Numbered from the stretch's first letter, positions 1 through 11,899 are shown. The stretch is 64,000 nucleotides of DNA from Sipunculus nudus (GCA_026874595.1 CM049319.1:41273973-41337972), one strand, 5' to 3'. Translations and numbers: made by a program. Notes: generated by a model from the letters alone, not told the origin.

Positions 1-269
1 TTGATACAGGTAAAAAGACATACAGTATATTCAATTTCAGTGTTCTGCATAACAATAATCTCTCTTAATAAATGGTTAATAGATGTAAATATACTGTAAA
101 GCAGGCTGAGGAACATTTTTAAATCAGTCATGAGGTTTAATTGATTCTGTGTAAATTTGAATTATAAGGTAAAGATTTTGTAATAATTAAGGTATATATT
201 TTAGAATCCAGTGATGTCACACCGTAGATGCTACTAGTGCATTTGATCATAACCTGCACTGTATCTCAG

Positions 270-492
270 TAGGGGACTGGTGCTGCGTTGATTATGATGA
301 AATTGTTTATCCGAAGGTTAAACATATGGAGTCTGAGGAATACCAAGAGTCTGTGATGGTTCCAATTGGTTAAAACTTGAATGGCAAACAAATCCAGATG
401 ACGTCTTTTATTAAAAACAAAAACTAAAAAAGCTTTTGAGACCACCATTCACTGTCAATAACCGTGGCCACTTCAACTTTGAGGATTTTTAA
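270..492 (+). pseudogene. C-terminal fragment of an unnamed protein (W-x-x-VDYD region), frameshifted
   Basis: From 275 one frame reads DWCCVDYDEIVYP, then KHMESEEYQ and SVMVPIG, and stops at 371. A second frame starting at 364 continues the same kind of domain with WQTNPDDVFY, a stop at 412, then PPFTVNNRGHFNFEDF and a terminal stop at 490-492. The pattern (DW..V.YD...YPG-like, SVM..SG-like, P.D.FY, PP..V..RG.F.FE) is one I associate with the C-termini of many uncharacterised animal proteins, but I cannot name the family. An acceptor-like CAG or TAG precedes 273, so it may be a last exon. One frameshift and one stop make it look like a pseudogene or part of a decayed transposon. The host protein would lie left of the window. 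Confidence 0.45.
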
Positions 493-1051
493 ATGTATCC
501 AAATGTAACACCAGCTTTTACACTAAGAACAAATTATATTGTTTGGTAGAGAGTCTTCTTCATTTTTTTAATATTGTAAAACCTAACATGTATTAATTTG
601 TGTAAAATAACATTATTTTCTATGTGTTTGACCAGTAAAATTGTCTTTTTGTACCCTGTGTTCATCATTTAACATTATCTCATAAGGAATGATTGCTAAT
701 ATCTCATAATATTTTCTCTAAACAATTTCACAAGTGTTTTGTCAATTAATAAATCAGTGATGATGATATGATAATGAAATGTCTAAAAAGGTGTTCTCAC
801 TGCATCTATTTCTAATCTCTTCAACTGAGTCAGCTCTAAGCATGAATTTTAGATAAAGCAGATGTGTTATTTGTAAGGAAAGTTTGAATTACCACTTACA
901 GCTTGATAAATCAGTATGATAAACCATATTTAATTGGTGACAATGATTATTGTTTTCATCTTAACAAAAGTTCACCTAGTTGGCGTCATAAATAAGTTTT
1001 GTACCCTTAGGAGTTGAATTTTGAAAACTGGAGAATGAGAAAGGACACTCT

Positions 1052-1443
1052 GTAACGCGAGTCACGGTAACATGAGTCACACACATTATAAAATTTTTCT
1101 TTAAAATTTTGCAAACAGCTGATTACAATCTTACATGCTCTTGCAGCTGATATATGACAAAATCAACTAGACAAGTCATCCTTTTTTATTGTTCATAATC
1201 TGAGGAGAAATTGAAAAATAAAAGATGTGGAGATTACAGATGTCCCTAGACGGTAACGCGAGTCACACTTTTAGCTGTTTATGTTTAAGTAATACGTTTT
1301 ATCAAAACATCTGTTTGGCTTTTATTTTTATGGTCCATCTCAATAGCTGTCACCTCATAAAAGATTATTTAGTTTAATGAATTACACTTTGTTTAATAGC
1401 ACAATAAACATGGGGAACCAAGTAAAAATGTAACGCGAGTCAC
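1052..1443 (+). repeat. Three GTAACGCGAGTCAC 14-mers plus one variant
   Basis: The 14-mer GTAACGCGAGTCAC occurs at 1052-1065, 1253-1266 and 1430-1443, and GTAACATGAGTCAC at 1067-1080. Between them the sequence is AT-rich and not itself repeated. CpG-containing identical 14-mers in such a background stand out and suggest protein-binding sites, for example subterminal transposase sites. The surrounding 493-2095 has no gene I can support. Confidence 0.6.
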
Positions 1444-2114
1444 GGTGGAAATGCCCAAAGGATATTCAAATTGGATTATTATAAAAATACAAATAATTGC
1501 CATTTGGTCCTCTGAGACTGAACAGATCCCAGATAATCAAAAATTTAGTCATGCAGCCAGTCTTACCCTCAAGTGCCATAACATGGCCGTAGGATTAATT
1601 TAATCATTTTAATGTATAAGGAGAAAATATAATAAGGCACAATAAATTCGTTCAGTCCTGTTGCAACATGCAAATATTCTCACCCATATGTAAACTAGTT
1701 CAGCACTAGCAGAAACGCTGGGCCCTCTGAGAACCATTGTCTGACCACATCCAGTTGTTATTGGTTATATGGAACACAGGATTCCAGAATGAATGTCCTT
1801 TACCATATCCAGCTTCATTTTAACTTCAAATAACTTTGATGGCCAATTGCCATACTATTTAATTTGACAGTATTCAGTTTCATAAATAGCAGTGGATTTT
1901 TCAGGTGAATAGACCACAATGCAGTGATTTTCTGCAGGGTAACTTTATTTTTATTAGTCGACCAGTTCATTAATTATAAGCATTGCATCAACTAAGTAAA
2001 TTGAACATTTAATAAGCTAACACGTGAAACCTACTTGAAATATAAAAGAATGTGTTAGTATTTCTAATAATGGTGAAAGTTCTGTTTAGTAGTCAGTGCT
2101 CAAAACACGGACAT

Positions 2115-3302
2115 GTCAACTCCGTCACGTGATGGAGTTGACTGTGATAGTGTTGACAATTGCTTGATTTTTATTAGCTCAGCTGACTCGGCGATCACTC
2201 TTTGTCCGTCATTCGTCTGTCCGGCCAAATGTCCGTTAGCAAGGCACAAATCGTAACTGCTGGACCTAGAAACTTCTAACTGAGAGGTCAAAATTGATAC
2301 TTTTGATACAAAAGCTCCAGTATCTGAATAACTATAGCATTGTTCGCCATGATATTGATGCATGATATCTTTGCATGCATATTGATCATGGAGTGTGTCA
2401 TCAGTTCCTGCAGACTGGTGGCGCCACCTGTATTTTTTCAAATGTTAACCCATTTTTTTGTATTTTTGAGACCTTTAAATGAAACGATCAGGCTGTTAAT
2501 AGGACACAAACCGTAACCGTTAGACATAGAAACTTCTAACTGAACATCCAGGGAAGTTCCAGGGACAGCTCTTTGGAAACCTGAAATTAGATCATAGTGA
2601 CCTATATTCTGAAAGATATGTAAAACATCATGATTTTAGCACCCTATAGGACAGATTTGCATGATTGGTTACAGTTAGACCAAGAAACTGCTTATTTGCT
2701 CAAGATCACAGGAGGTTCCTGTAAAAATTTCTTGAAAATTCGAATAATGTCACTGTGACCTTTATTCTGCGAGCTGTCTGAAAGAACATGATTTTAGCAC
2801 TATTTTAGTCAGATGGGCACAACTGGTAGCAACTGGATGTAGAATAAAGTCTGACTGTCACTGTTACCTATATCTAAAATCTATTGGCAAAATGCATGAT
2901 TTTAAGCCCTCTGGGAGTCATTTACCCATTGTTCAAGGTTCCTTGCATTCAGCTGAGCGTCGTGGCTCATGGGCCACTTTGTTATAATTGTTTATAAAAA
3001 ATCATATTATAAGCCAGTAAAGTAAGATTTTAAACAAAAAATACACGTTCTTCATGAACAAAGTAAGATTTAACCCATTTATCTATTTCTGAGGATGAAT
3101 AAGCTGTAACGGAGTTGATATGTTAAAATTCTACTCATGGAAATGAAGACATAAAGGGCTCGCATATTATACTTGATACATGAAATGTATACAGCAGTGT
3201 TACATGGATAAAGTATGTCCATGCAGCATTTTATATTTGGCTTTGTATAGATATAAGTATGTAACTATCAATGGATATACTTCTTTTTGTGACAGAGTTG
3301 AC
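2115..3302 (+). repeat. GTGACGGAGTTGAC-type 14-mers, two of them head to head
   Basis: Positions 2115-2128 (minus) and 2129-2142 (plus) form a 28-bp near-perfect palindrome of GTGAYGGAGTTGAC. Variants follow at 2144-2157 (GTGATAGTGTTGAC), 3106-3119 (GTAACGGAGTTGAT) and 3289-3302 (GTGACAGAGTTGAC). They flank the repeat at 2172-2995. Length and layout resemble the other 14-mer set at 1052-1443. Confidence 0.5.
2172..2995 (+). repeat. Family A interspersed repeat with CTCAGCTGA inverted ends
   Basis: The left end has TTAGCTCAGCTGACTCGG followed by GTCCGTC-rich sequence; the right end has CAGCTGAGCGTCGTGGCTC and GGGCCACTTTG. CTCAGCTGA is therefore inverted at the two ends. Related ends and interior phrases ('ttggacctagaa') occur near 12.4 kb and at 60.2-63.3 kb. 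No coding capacity is visible. Confidence 0.5.
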
Positions 3303-3631
3303 ATTAAACTGGGGGACAGGGCAGAAATGCTTTGTAAAAAATTTTAGTGGTGGCAAATGCTTCAAGCAACCAGGAAATCTAAACACCTTAGCATGTACTT
3401 GAATTTAACAAATAAATGTTATGCATGAAATCATTATCTAGTCTTGCAAATCACGTGATATCCTAACTCATGGCACTGGGACATGATATTTGTCTGACAG
3501 TCCGTATATTCGAGAACCAATCGCAAGGTGCGCAAATATTTGTATATGTGTAAAATATTTAACATTTAACTGACACGTGAATGAAGAGAGACCACATAAA
3601 TAGATAATTGTAAATTTTACTGTGAAATGAT

Positions 3632-3633
<2 letters not shown>

Positions 3634-3663
<30 letters not shown>
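3634..3663. repeat. (TA)n microsatellite
   Basis: Uninterrupted TA dinucleotides. Confidence 0.95.
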
Positions 3664-3665
<2 letters not shown>

Positions 3666-3757
3666 CCGCGCGCTGAAAAAATCGCGCTGAATTGAGCTTT
3701 TCCAATTGCTTCCGCAGAATCCCCCCTTCGCGTGACCTGTTTTCACAAGGTATTACC

Positions 3758-4664
3758 TAGTGGTGGGAGTCGGTCCCTTTTTCATAATCGATCATCGGTT
3801 TGAGCAAACCGACTGATGATCGATTATTAATCGGTTCAGACAAATATATGCAATTATCAAAGAAATATGCAATTATCTGTGAAACTCTACCTGCGTTTCC
3901 CCGGCAGGTATTGTGGCGCACGAGTGTAACAATCCTTCCGCTTTTTAAAGATACAATCAGACTAATTTTAAGGATCAAATTAAACGATCGGCTAGGTCGG
4001 GTAATATCTTTCTATATGGGAATTAAGAGCATCTAAGAATGTAAGCCCTATAGAGGAGCTGTTTTTCTAGCACATGAAGGCAGATTTTACGGGTCTAGGT
4101 GCGCTTGGGGCAGATCATACCAAAATAAAAATGCAGACTAGGCCCCCCCCCCCCCAAAAAAAAAAAAAAAAATCCAGCCGAAATCCAATAACTCGACCGG
4201 CCGGGTTAGCCCAAACAAAGAATTTTTTTAAGGGTGGCCCAAACAGCGGCACCTGGCATCGGTTGAATATATTATTAATAAGAAAATCTCGCAAAATTGG
4301 CATAGACCTGGAGAATTTATGGAGTATTTTAACGCCATCCCGCCCATATTTTGCATTGTACATCTCGTTAGAAAACTCTCCGCTAATTCTGCAGCTCCCT
4401 GATAGTTCACAGATAATCCGTTTAATAAGTCCTCCGTTCTCGCATCTACCGTGTCATATATAATCAGTTACATACAGAAGTTATTATATGAAGCGCGGAA
4501 TGAGGTAAAAAATGGAAGAATAATATTTGCCTATAACATAAAAGCATTCTGGAAAGAAAACAATCATTATGATGTAATCGATAGTTGCCTTTGGAAATCG
4601 AGCGCTTGAAAGTGGCAGCAAACCGACTGACTTTCGATAAAACTCGATGATCGGCCAAGCACTA
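3758..4664. mobile_element. hAT-type non-autonomous element, 907 bp, with 8-bp target duplication
   Basis: The left end begins TAGTGGTGGGAGTCGG; the right end, read inward on the other strand, begins TAGTGCTTGGCCGATC, the TAGTG-T-GG form common in hAT elements. The flanks are GTATTACC (3750-3757) and GTATTTCC (4665-4672), an 8-bp duplication with one mismatch, as expected for hAT. Just inside the left end AATCGATCATCGG and CCGACTGATGATCGATT pair as a hairpin. The interior has a C11/A17 run at about 4144-4170 and no transposase, so it is a MITE or internally deleted copy. A partial copy of the left end lies at 25786-25912. Confidence 0.7.
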
Positions 4665-4886
4665 GTATTTCCCGTCCCACAGCCTTCCCGGCATCATGTA
4701 GAGCATGTGTCTGTTCACTCTATGTATACATTTAAATTTCGTTATATTTGCAGGAACGTATAGTTTTTATTACGGTAGTGTGCTATTGACAGGAGGGCGG
4801 GGGTCGTATATAGGCTATATATGAGAAGATTATTAACTACCGCAGTCGGCAGTAACATATATAACACCACCGCCGCACATATATAT

Positions 4887-4889
<3 letters not shown>

Positions 4890-4925
<36 letters not shown>
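4890..4925. repeat. (TA)n microsatellite
   Basis: TA dinucleotides, preceded by a shorter ATATAT tract from about 4879. Confidence 0.95.
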
Positions 4926-4927
<2 letters not shown>

Positions 4928-4929
4928 CA

Positions 4930-6970
4930 TGCATTAAAGTAGACAAGCAGAACAGCAGTTAAGTATGATTTGTCGCCTTGCATGATAGAGGCCTATGCTT
5001 GGGCGTCCTCAAGCAGACTGCATTCGCGGCCTTGACCTCCACAAGAAAGCTAACCCGCGCGCGTTTCCGCGTGCATGGAAAAGGGACACATGATTTACAC
5101 TGGTGCGATTTTTCCACCATAAATGATCTGTACCGCGGAAGGGAATTTCAGTGTTTTTTCGAATAGACAGATCCGTGTTCTGCCCGGTTGCGTTAATTTT
5201 GAGGAACTGCGTCGTATACGTCACGTTACGCTCCTTGAGCAGCGGTTACGCTATGCTCAAGTATTCGCTACACTAACCGCTGCAATAAACCGCGGTTGCT
5301 GGTCAGGTTTAGCCACCAGGCGGTGCTGTCTCTGTGGAATTCCCCCTGCGTAATATTTAACCAATCACATTGCAGGTATCACCAGCACAATCAGATGTTC
5401 TTCTAGGTACCGATCACTTTGTACTTCGGTGGAAAGCGCTTGGTAGGACTTATTCCACCCCCCCCCCCCCCCCCCCCCGTTGGAATACACACGATGCAAT
5501 CGTCAACTTTCCACACAGTCTCTATACTGACTGGCTGGTGTGTGGCCTGAGGCCGGTTATCCTAAATTTCATCTTGCAGTGCTACACGAGCTTGCCACCG
5601 GCGCATCAATGTTAGTTTGTACGATAGCTTATCAGATTTCTTCTACCAGTTCTGCGGTTTTGTTTAATCAGATTTTAGTTTATCCAGCGCAAAATGACCG
5701 GTTGTTTGGCACCTTGCCAAACTTGAAGAATCGTGCTATTTCTCACAGCGTGTAAGTGGAAGGTCACCGGGAAGTCACGCGGTGTTCAGAGCGTAACGTT
5801 ACGCCAGTTCAATAACTTTTGCAGAGTGTTACGTCAAATATATGACAGTTTAGCAGGCTTCAATTGAAAGAATTACGTTGTATTAAAAATACCCGAGTTT
5901 GAAACCTGCCAGCACCTTCCAGGCCAAGTAAACGTTTGTTTGTTTTGACACATGGAAACCGTGTTAGCTTTTCAGCAAATAACAGTAGAACGTCAGACTG
6001 CTAGTTCCTCAGAAATGTTAGGATATGAATTGTCTTTTGGTCCTATCGTTTGACGGTGTCAACAAAGCTCTCAGCTGGGTTACTTCGGCTGTCATCGAGA
6101 CTCTTGTGTACAGTTGTTTTAGCCGATTGAAATGATCGGTTAACGCGCAAATCATGAGGTCAATTGCTGTTACATCTTTTGTGCGGCATCCCCTAGATAT
6201 AACATGGTGCGTTAATACTTTGGGAATGACAGAAACCCTGAGAAAATACAATGTGTCATCTCACAAGTCAACAGATCGTCAGTGAATATCAGTTTAAACA
6301 TCGCGCCCTCCCATCTTTCTCGTCCTAAAATGTAATCAACGAAATTAACCTCACAGGCAATGTCGACGTCTCTGCACTAATCGCGTTGGCAGGCTTTATG
6401 CAAATAAACTATCAACAATTTGAATGCTAAAAATAGAAACAGGCCTCTTTGTGTAAAGTTCGACGAGGGGGAAACAGAAATTACTGCCAATATTGGTCAA
6501 TAAAGTTCAAGTACTTGATCGTTGTGTCTTTAAATCTACATACGCATATTTAATTTACGGAAAATACAGAATGGACGGCAAAAAAAAAAAAAAAAAAATC
6601 GTCTTTTTTTTCAGCCCCGACCGCGTGGAACATATTTGGTAAAGTTATAGTTACCAGCTTATGTGCTCTCTGTGGGTCAGCGAAGACTGGTGGATTTCGT
6701 CGACCGGCCTTGCGACTTGTGAGAGATGGTTACACATATAAAAGTGCTTTGGTTCGGGGGATATATAAACAAATAATTGTCCCAAATGCGGCGTATTTTT
6801 CTTATTCTAATTGTACGTTCAAATCTGCTTGCATAACAGGGTCATGAAAAGTGACCATGCAAGTGAAGTTGCATGGCGACTTTCCAAATATGACAAAGAA
6901 CTGGTGCGTAGCCAAAAAAGATGACACCCGTGACCATCGCCCAAGGAGGCGGTGCATGTGGGACTAATCA
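4930..6970. other. CpG-richer stretch without a supportable gene
   Basis: Several short ORFs overlap here on both strands but none shows a recognisable domain or splice structure. CpG is clearly more frequent than in the AT-rich flanks, which could mean an unmethylated region or a less decayed insertion. It contains a C21 run at 5458-5478, an A18 run near 6579, and a small hairpin near 6855 (ACCATGCAAG / TTGCATGGCGAC). Confidence 0.5.
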
Positions 6971-7050
6971 GTTATAGCCCAATGAAATGTAAAACAAGCC
7001 GTGAGGTGGCAGGTGAAGCGTTTAGGCATAACATTTCATTGGGCTATAAC
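6971..7050. repeat. Perfect 20-bp inverted repeat with 40-nt loop
   Basis: GTTATAGCCCAATGAAATGT (6971-6990) is exactly reversed at 7031-7050. The loop holds no repeat. It could be the two ends of a tiny foldback element or a hairpin-forming transcript. Confidence 0.7.
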
Positions 7051-7439
7051 CAATAATTATAAAAAAAATAGCAGACGAGCTTGTTTAGGTTTTCTTGCGT
7101 TCTTTTCTGGAATTTTCAATCTTGTAATATGCGGTAGATGGCATCAGCTTCGATCACAATGTGTCGGTTTGTTTATACTAACAGTAGCTGTATTTGGTAA
7201 TAAAGTACTAATTTGGTGTTGGCATTAAGATAATGAATACATAATGAATAATCTTTTGGATTTGTATCCGCCAAAATAGTTTTGCAGATACTATGTTTTC
7301 AGCCCGCCGCCGCCCCATAGGTGTCCTGAAAACTCCTCCGTAACCGCTTGGTGGAATTTTACGAAACCCGGGATTATGTTCGGGTCACATGTGAACTGCT
7401 GCTCCCGGATTTTGTTTTGACCTCTGACCTTTCCTCTAC

Positions 7440-7985
7440 GTTCTGCGTCCATCTGTGCGTGTGTTCACACATAAACCCCCATATCTCTGGACTCGTTTAA
7501 CCGATTGGGCTGAAATTTTGCACGTTAATACATCTTGGATAGGTTTTCGATTTTTGTTACAGGTGGCGCCACCTACCTCCCCGTTTACGCTCCAGACATT
7601 CATGCTAATATCTCAGGACTGGTTTGACTGATCAGCCTGAAATTTTGTATATGTATAGGTCTAACATAGCCTTTAACAAACCCAAAACTGGTGGCGCCAC
7701 CTGCAACCGTTTTTGCGCAGCGGCCATCTGTTTATCTGCCTTTGGATAAAATCATGTGTATCTCTGCAGTGGTTGGACGTATTCTCCTGAAATTTTGCAC
7801 ATTTATACATCTTGGATAGGTTTGTCGTTGATATGACAGGTGGCGCCACCTACCTATGCGTTTGCAGTGCAGACATCCATGCTGATATCTCAGGACTCGT
7901 TTGACCGATTGGGCTGAAATTTTACATGTTTATTCATCTTGGATAGTTTCTCCATTTTTGTGACAGGTGCCGCCACCTACCTCCC
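7440..7985 (-). repeat. Dimeric 277-bp repeat carrying GGTGGCGCCACC palindromes
   Basis: GGTGGCGCCACC occurs at 7562-7573, 7690-7701 and 7839-7850, with a one-mismatch form at 7966-7977. Spacings alternate 128, 149, 127, so the period is about 277 bp with two palindromes per unit. Intervening text (CGTTTGACCGATTGGGCTGAAATTTT, split around 7905) is the reverse complement of the array at 50.8-52.3 kb. No coding sense. Confidence 0.8.
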
Positions 7986-8085
7986 CGTCTCTTCCTCTCT
8001 CTGTCTCTCTCTGTCTCTCTTAATTGCTCTCTCACTCACTTGCTTTCTCGCTTGCTCTCGCTCGCTCTCTCTCTCCCTCTCTCCA
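7984..8085. repeat. CT/GTCT-rich simple repeat
   Basis: Imperfect CTCTCTGTCT repeats grading into CTCGCTCTCT, directly abutting the preceding 277-bp repeat. Confidence 0.85.
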
Positions 8086-8395
8086 GGTAATTCAAACTTT
8101 ACATCTTAACAATACCACACCAACTAATCTATATCTTTCATGTAATATTTTATCTACCACACAGGGTTTTCCCATTACCTCTATATCCTATCACCACTTC
8201 ACCCGTACCTCATTGATAAAGGCGGATACACGTAGTCGCTTGTCGACTACCCGTATTCTAGTTTATTTCATACGTTTACAAAATCATCATTTGGGCTTCT
8301 TTGCTTCCCTGGATCGCTGAGAACGTGCTGCGATGTCAGTCGAAAAGTCAGTATCAGTAGATCGTAAGACCTGACACAACTTGAACACAGTTGCT

Positions 8396-8416
8396 GGGGG
8401 GGGGGGGGGGGGGGGG
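8396..8416. repeat. G21 homopolymer
   Basis: Unbroken run of 21 G; a potential quadruplex and a likely sequencing-error site. Confidence 0.9.
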
Positions 8417-8494
8417 AGCGCTTTTTAAGGTATAACAAATAATTGCTAAAAATCAATTTGAGAGCGCCCGGGGCGCTCATTACGTCGCACGGTG

Positions 8495-8496
<2 letters not shown>

Positions 8497-8564
<68 letters not shown>

Positions 8565-8574
8565 TATATACATC
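8497..8574. repeat. (TA)n microsatellite, with one CACA interruption
   Basis: About 78 bp of TA dinucleotides interrupted once near 8556. Confidence 0.95.
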
Positions 8575-8970
8575 TGTAATTGACCATTACTTTTATTGTG
8601 CTTTATTTTTTAAGTGCATGGGTGGCAAGAACAAGTACAGGGCAAGCCCGGCAAGTACAAGAAATTTTGTATGCAAAGCCAAACCTGCTCAAAACCATTG
8701 CCAATTTCTTGTCTTCTGAGTTCTATCATGGAGTTATAATATTGGGAGGAGAGAATTCTTGGAATGCGGGACCTGTCCGATGCTGCTTCCATTCTTGATA
8801 AGAAACCTCACACCGATGTGTGAAACTGTCGCTACTGTTGGCGCTTGCCCATTGCCCTACCGTTATCCCAGATATATCGCGTTCTCACCGAGTACTGCAG
8901 TATTGCTTGGCAATGAAATTATCAAGAGTCCCCTACTAGATAAATATTCCATTAAAATGTAATGGGTTTG

Positions 8971-9160
8971 CATGGTGCTAGTTTTAGTATTGTTTTAAAC
9001 GTTGTTGCTAACTTGGTGTTAAACTAGCAGAAATGCTAGTTTAACACCAAGTTAGCAACAACGTTTGTATGGTGCTAGTTTTACTATTGTTGTAAACGTT
9101 GTTGCTAACTTGGTGTTAAACTAGCAGAAATGCTAGTTTAACACCAAGTTAGCAACAACT
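8971..9160. repeat. Two tandem 97-bp units, each a near-perfect hairpin
   Basis: The first hairpin pairs 8997-9029 with 9034-9066 (33-bp perfect arms, GAAA loop). The second pairs 9098-9126 with 9131-9159 (29-bp arms, same GAAA loop). The spacer, (C/T)ATGGTGCTAGTTTTA, is also repeated; the period is 97 bp. The perfect arms suggest recent origin or selection on structure. Confidence 0.85.
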
Positions 9161-9569
9161 GACGCACACAGGGGATTTGCTCCTATGAAAATAATTGGTG
9201 AAAATAAGTTATTGTAAGGGCAAACCCACCGATTTCTCAGCGGGAACAGACCAATTCTCAGGAACGGCTTGCTTGATTCACCAAAAGTCATACACGAAGA
9301 AATTAAATTCTTTAAATGGCAAGAATATAAGCCTAACGTTACAAGAACAAACAAACTCGTGGAATTAATGTCCCACGCTTTGGGATCTTGTTGTCTTTCA
9401 TGCTTGATAAGCAACCAAAATAATGACATGTGGAGAAAATCTTGAAAGCACAAGAAAATTTATACTGATCTACTATGACATGTCAAGACATCTGCAGGCA
9501 AATATAAAAACTAAAACACATTGAGAAATTGGACCAAAATGTGATATTTTTTTTTTTAGCTGGAGATAA

Positions 9570-9900
9570 TTTTTTTTCAGATAGACACTCCAAAAAGAAT
9601 CCGAACCAAGGTAAGCATGAGAGCAATCACTGACTAAAATTTGAATAAAATCGGATAATATTTAGGAAAGTTATCGCAACGGAATCAAAACATGACGGCC
9701 GGACAGACAGAGTGACAGACAGACAGAAGCCAGACACTCCAAAACCAATCTAAACCAAGGTATGCATAAGATCAATCACTGAACAAAATCTGAATGAAAT
9801 CGAATAAAATTTAGGAGAGTGATCGCACGGAAACGAAAAAAAAACTAACGGACGGAGAGAGACAGACAGACAGACAGACGGACAGACAGACAGACAAACC
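9570..9900. repeat. Two-copy ~160-bp tandem repeat ending in (CAGA)n
   Basis: Phrases CACTCCAAAA, AACCAAGGTA, GATCAATCACTGA-like, and GAATAAAAT...TTTAGGA recur about 150-160 bp apart, each followed by GGACAGACAGA-type sequence. The second copy runs into (CAGA)n/(CGGA)n at about 9836-9896. Confidence 0.75.
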
Positions 9901-11455
9901 CAAATCAATGCGGAGCAGGGGGACAAAATAATTAAAATAAAAAAACTATAACTGAGGTAAAGTCAAATATACATGTAATCACATTTTACATATTTATGTA
10001 CAAAATCACATACAGTCACCAGGCACTGCCTTCCCCTGAAGAAGCTGAGGTTTTATTAATAACAAAATATGGATACCCGTATATACGTGTTCCCCACCTG
10101 TGGACTGCATATAGATATGTTCTGTAAATAAAAAAATGCATATGCATTAAATTTCAACTTCAGTATGCGTTATACTTCCTTAAAGTTGATGTGAACCGTC
10201 CTCCAAAGCAAGGCTTGTGCTCAGCGACCGAAAACATCGGACGCAGCGGTTGCACTGTCTGACTTTTACAAGGTGTCATGATAACGCTAATAGTCCCTTA
10301 GGTGGTCGCATTGGACAGGTTCGACTGCACGAACAAATACAATAAAAAAACAAACAATTCTTGATAATTTGAAAAGAATTATGATAGTACAACGATTTTT
10401 GGTATCGAGCTAGAGAAGAAAACAACAAATTTCTGACGGGAGAAAATATCACATATCCATGATGAATCGATTGTAATGAATAAAAATCAAAATCTTGGGA
10501 AAAAAACATACAGACTATCACAACATGTTACACATGGTATACTGATACAATTCAGCCTCGTATTTGACGTCACAATTAAACAGTTTAACATTTTGTATGA
10601 GGGAAGTTCCCGCCGTTTAACTTTTGGAAGGTTGTAGTTGTCATTATACAAACAGATAAATTCATGAAGCAGTTCAGATAAAGCTTTAAATACATAAACA
10701 TTGCGACCCTGTTTACCTTGAAAGTTGTTATTAGATACATTACCATAAATAAGTGACCAATGGGTCATGACGCTAAGCTGACCAGCGTGCCATTTTAGCC
10801 TACAGGGTTTGCACTCAACCTAGAAACCTGGAAAACTATGGGTATTATAAATGGCTTTTCCATGTCCTGGAGAACCTTGATTTTTTTTATCTAATATTCA
10901 CCCTGAATATTCCTTAAAGTTGGGCCTTGGTCCATGTCGGCCAACGTAGATAATGTTTCACAGGCTCGGCACAAAGGTTTACAAAAGTAGCACGAACTGT
11001 TGGGGACACTAGCAGCAAATGCAAAGGATTACCATTTCGACCTTGCTGGCAACTCAACGAGACCCTGTTGCATATTTATATTCTGGAGAGTTCTTACTCC
11101 TTGCCAACCAAACAGTGTCACCAGTGTCATTTGCATTCCATATTTCACATTAGCTCTAGTGTTCAGTATGACATATACCAGTTTAGATATCAAGTGAGAC
11201 TTAAGTGTTGCACATTTATGGATTTTTAAAACCCCACGTTCCTTCTTATTCTGTAAAATTATTTAGAGTTGTTGTTAATTTGTGACCTGGAAATTCCTAA
11301 AATACCTTGAGAACCCTGGAAAACTCCTCGAGCTTTAGCCTACCAGGTGAGTACGAACTTTGAGCCTAACATTCTCAAGGACGACTCCTATATTATAGGC
11401 AAGAACACCTCCCGAGTCTGCAGCTCAGATTAACAACTGTTAAAATAGATATTTA
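9901..11455. other. No gene seen; scattered CCTGGAAAA phrases
   Basis: AT-rich, with short unrelated ORFs only. Around 10820-10875 and 11285-11335 there are phrases such as AACCTGGAAAACT and ACCCTGGAAAACTCC, typical of a decayed interspersed repeat. Nothing else is supportable. Confidence 0.4.
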
Positions 11456-11899
11456 CAGACCTGCCAAATCACTTTTTAAAAAAGTCGCACTTTTCTTAGG
11501 ATTCACTGAAAATGACGCTAATTACTCTTTTTTTCACTCTTCTTTTACTCTTTTGTAATGAAAAAAAATCCATATAAACTATTCTTTCCTTCAGTGACAG
11601 TCCAGTTAGAACAAGAATGGGACACTTCACAATTTTTGTTTGTGCAAATGCCCAGCATGTGTTACAACATGTGGAAAATGCCCTTGTCTTCATGCAGGGG
11701 GATATGCAGTGTATGTTTCTGACTTTGGAGCAATATATGCACTTACTTGATATACTAAGCACATCTTTATTCAGTAAGTGATAAAAATGAGGAATTGCTG
11801 CAATTTTACTCTTTTTATTATACTTTATTTCAAAGAAAGCTACTCTTATTTTACCAGAGGACTTACTCTTTTCTCAGTCATTAACCTTTGGCAGGCCTA
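11456..11899. mobile_element. Candidate hAT-like element with CAGRCCTGCCAAA ends
   Basis: The left end reads CAGACCTGCCAAATCAC; the right end on the other strand reads TAGGCCTGCCAAAGG. The interior contains repeated TTACTCTTTT phrases on both sides, consistent with one short element. I could not find a convincing 8-bp target duplication, so boundaries and class are tentative. Confidence 0.4.

Noticed and set aside
8268-8573. ORF rich in Tyr-Ile
   Set aside because: Translation of the (TA)n microsatellite and G21 run.
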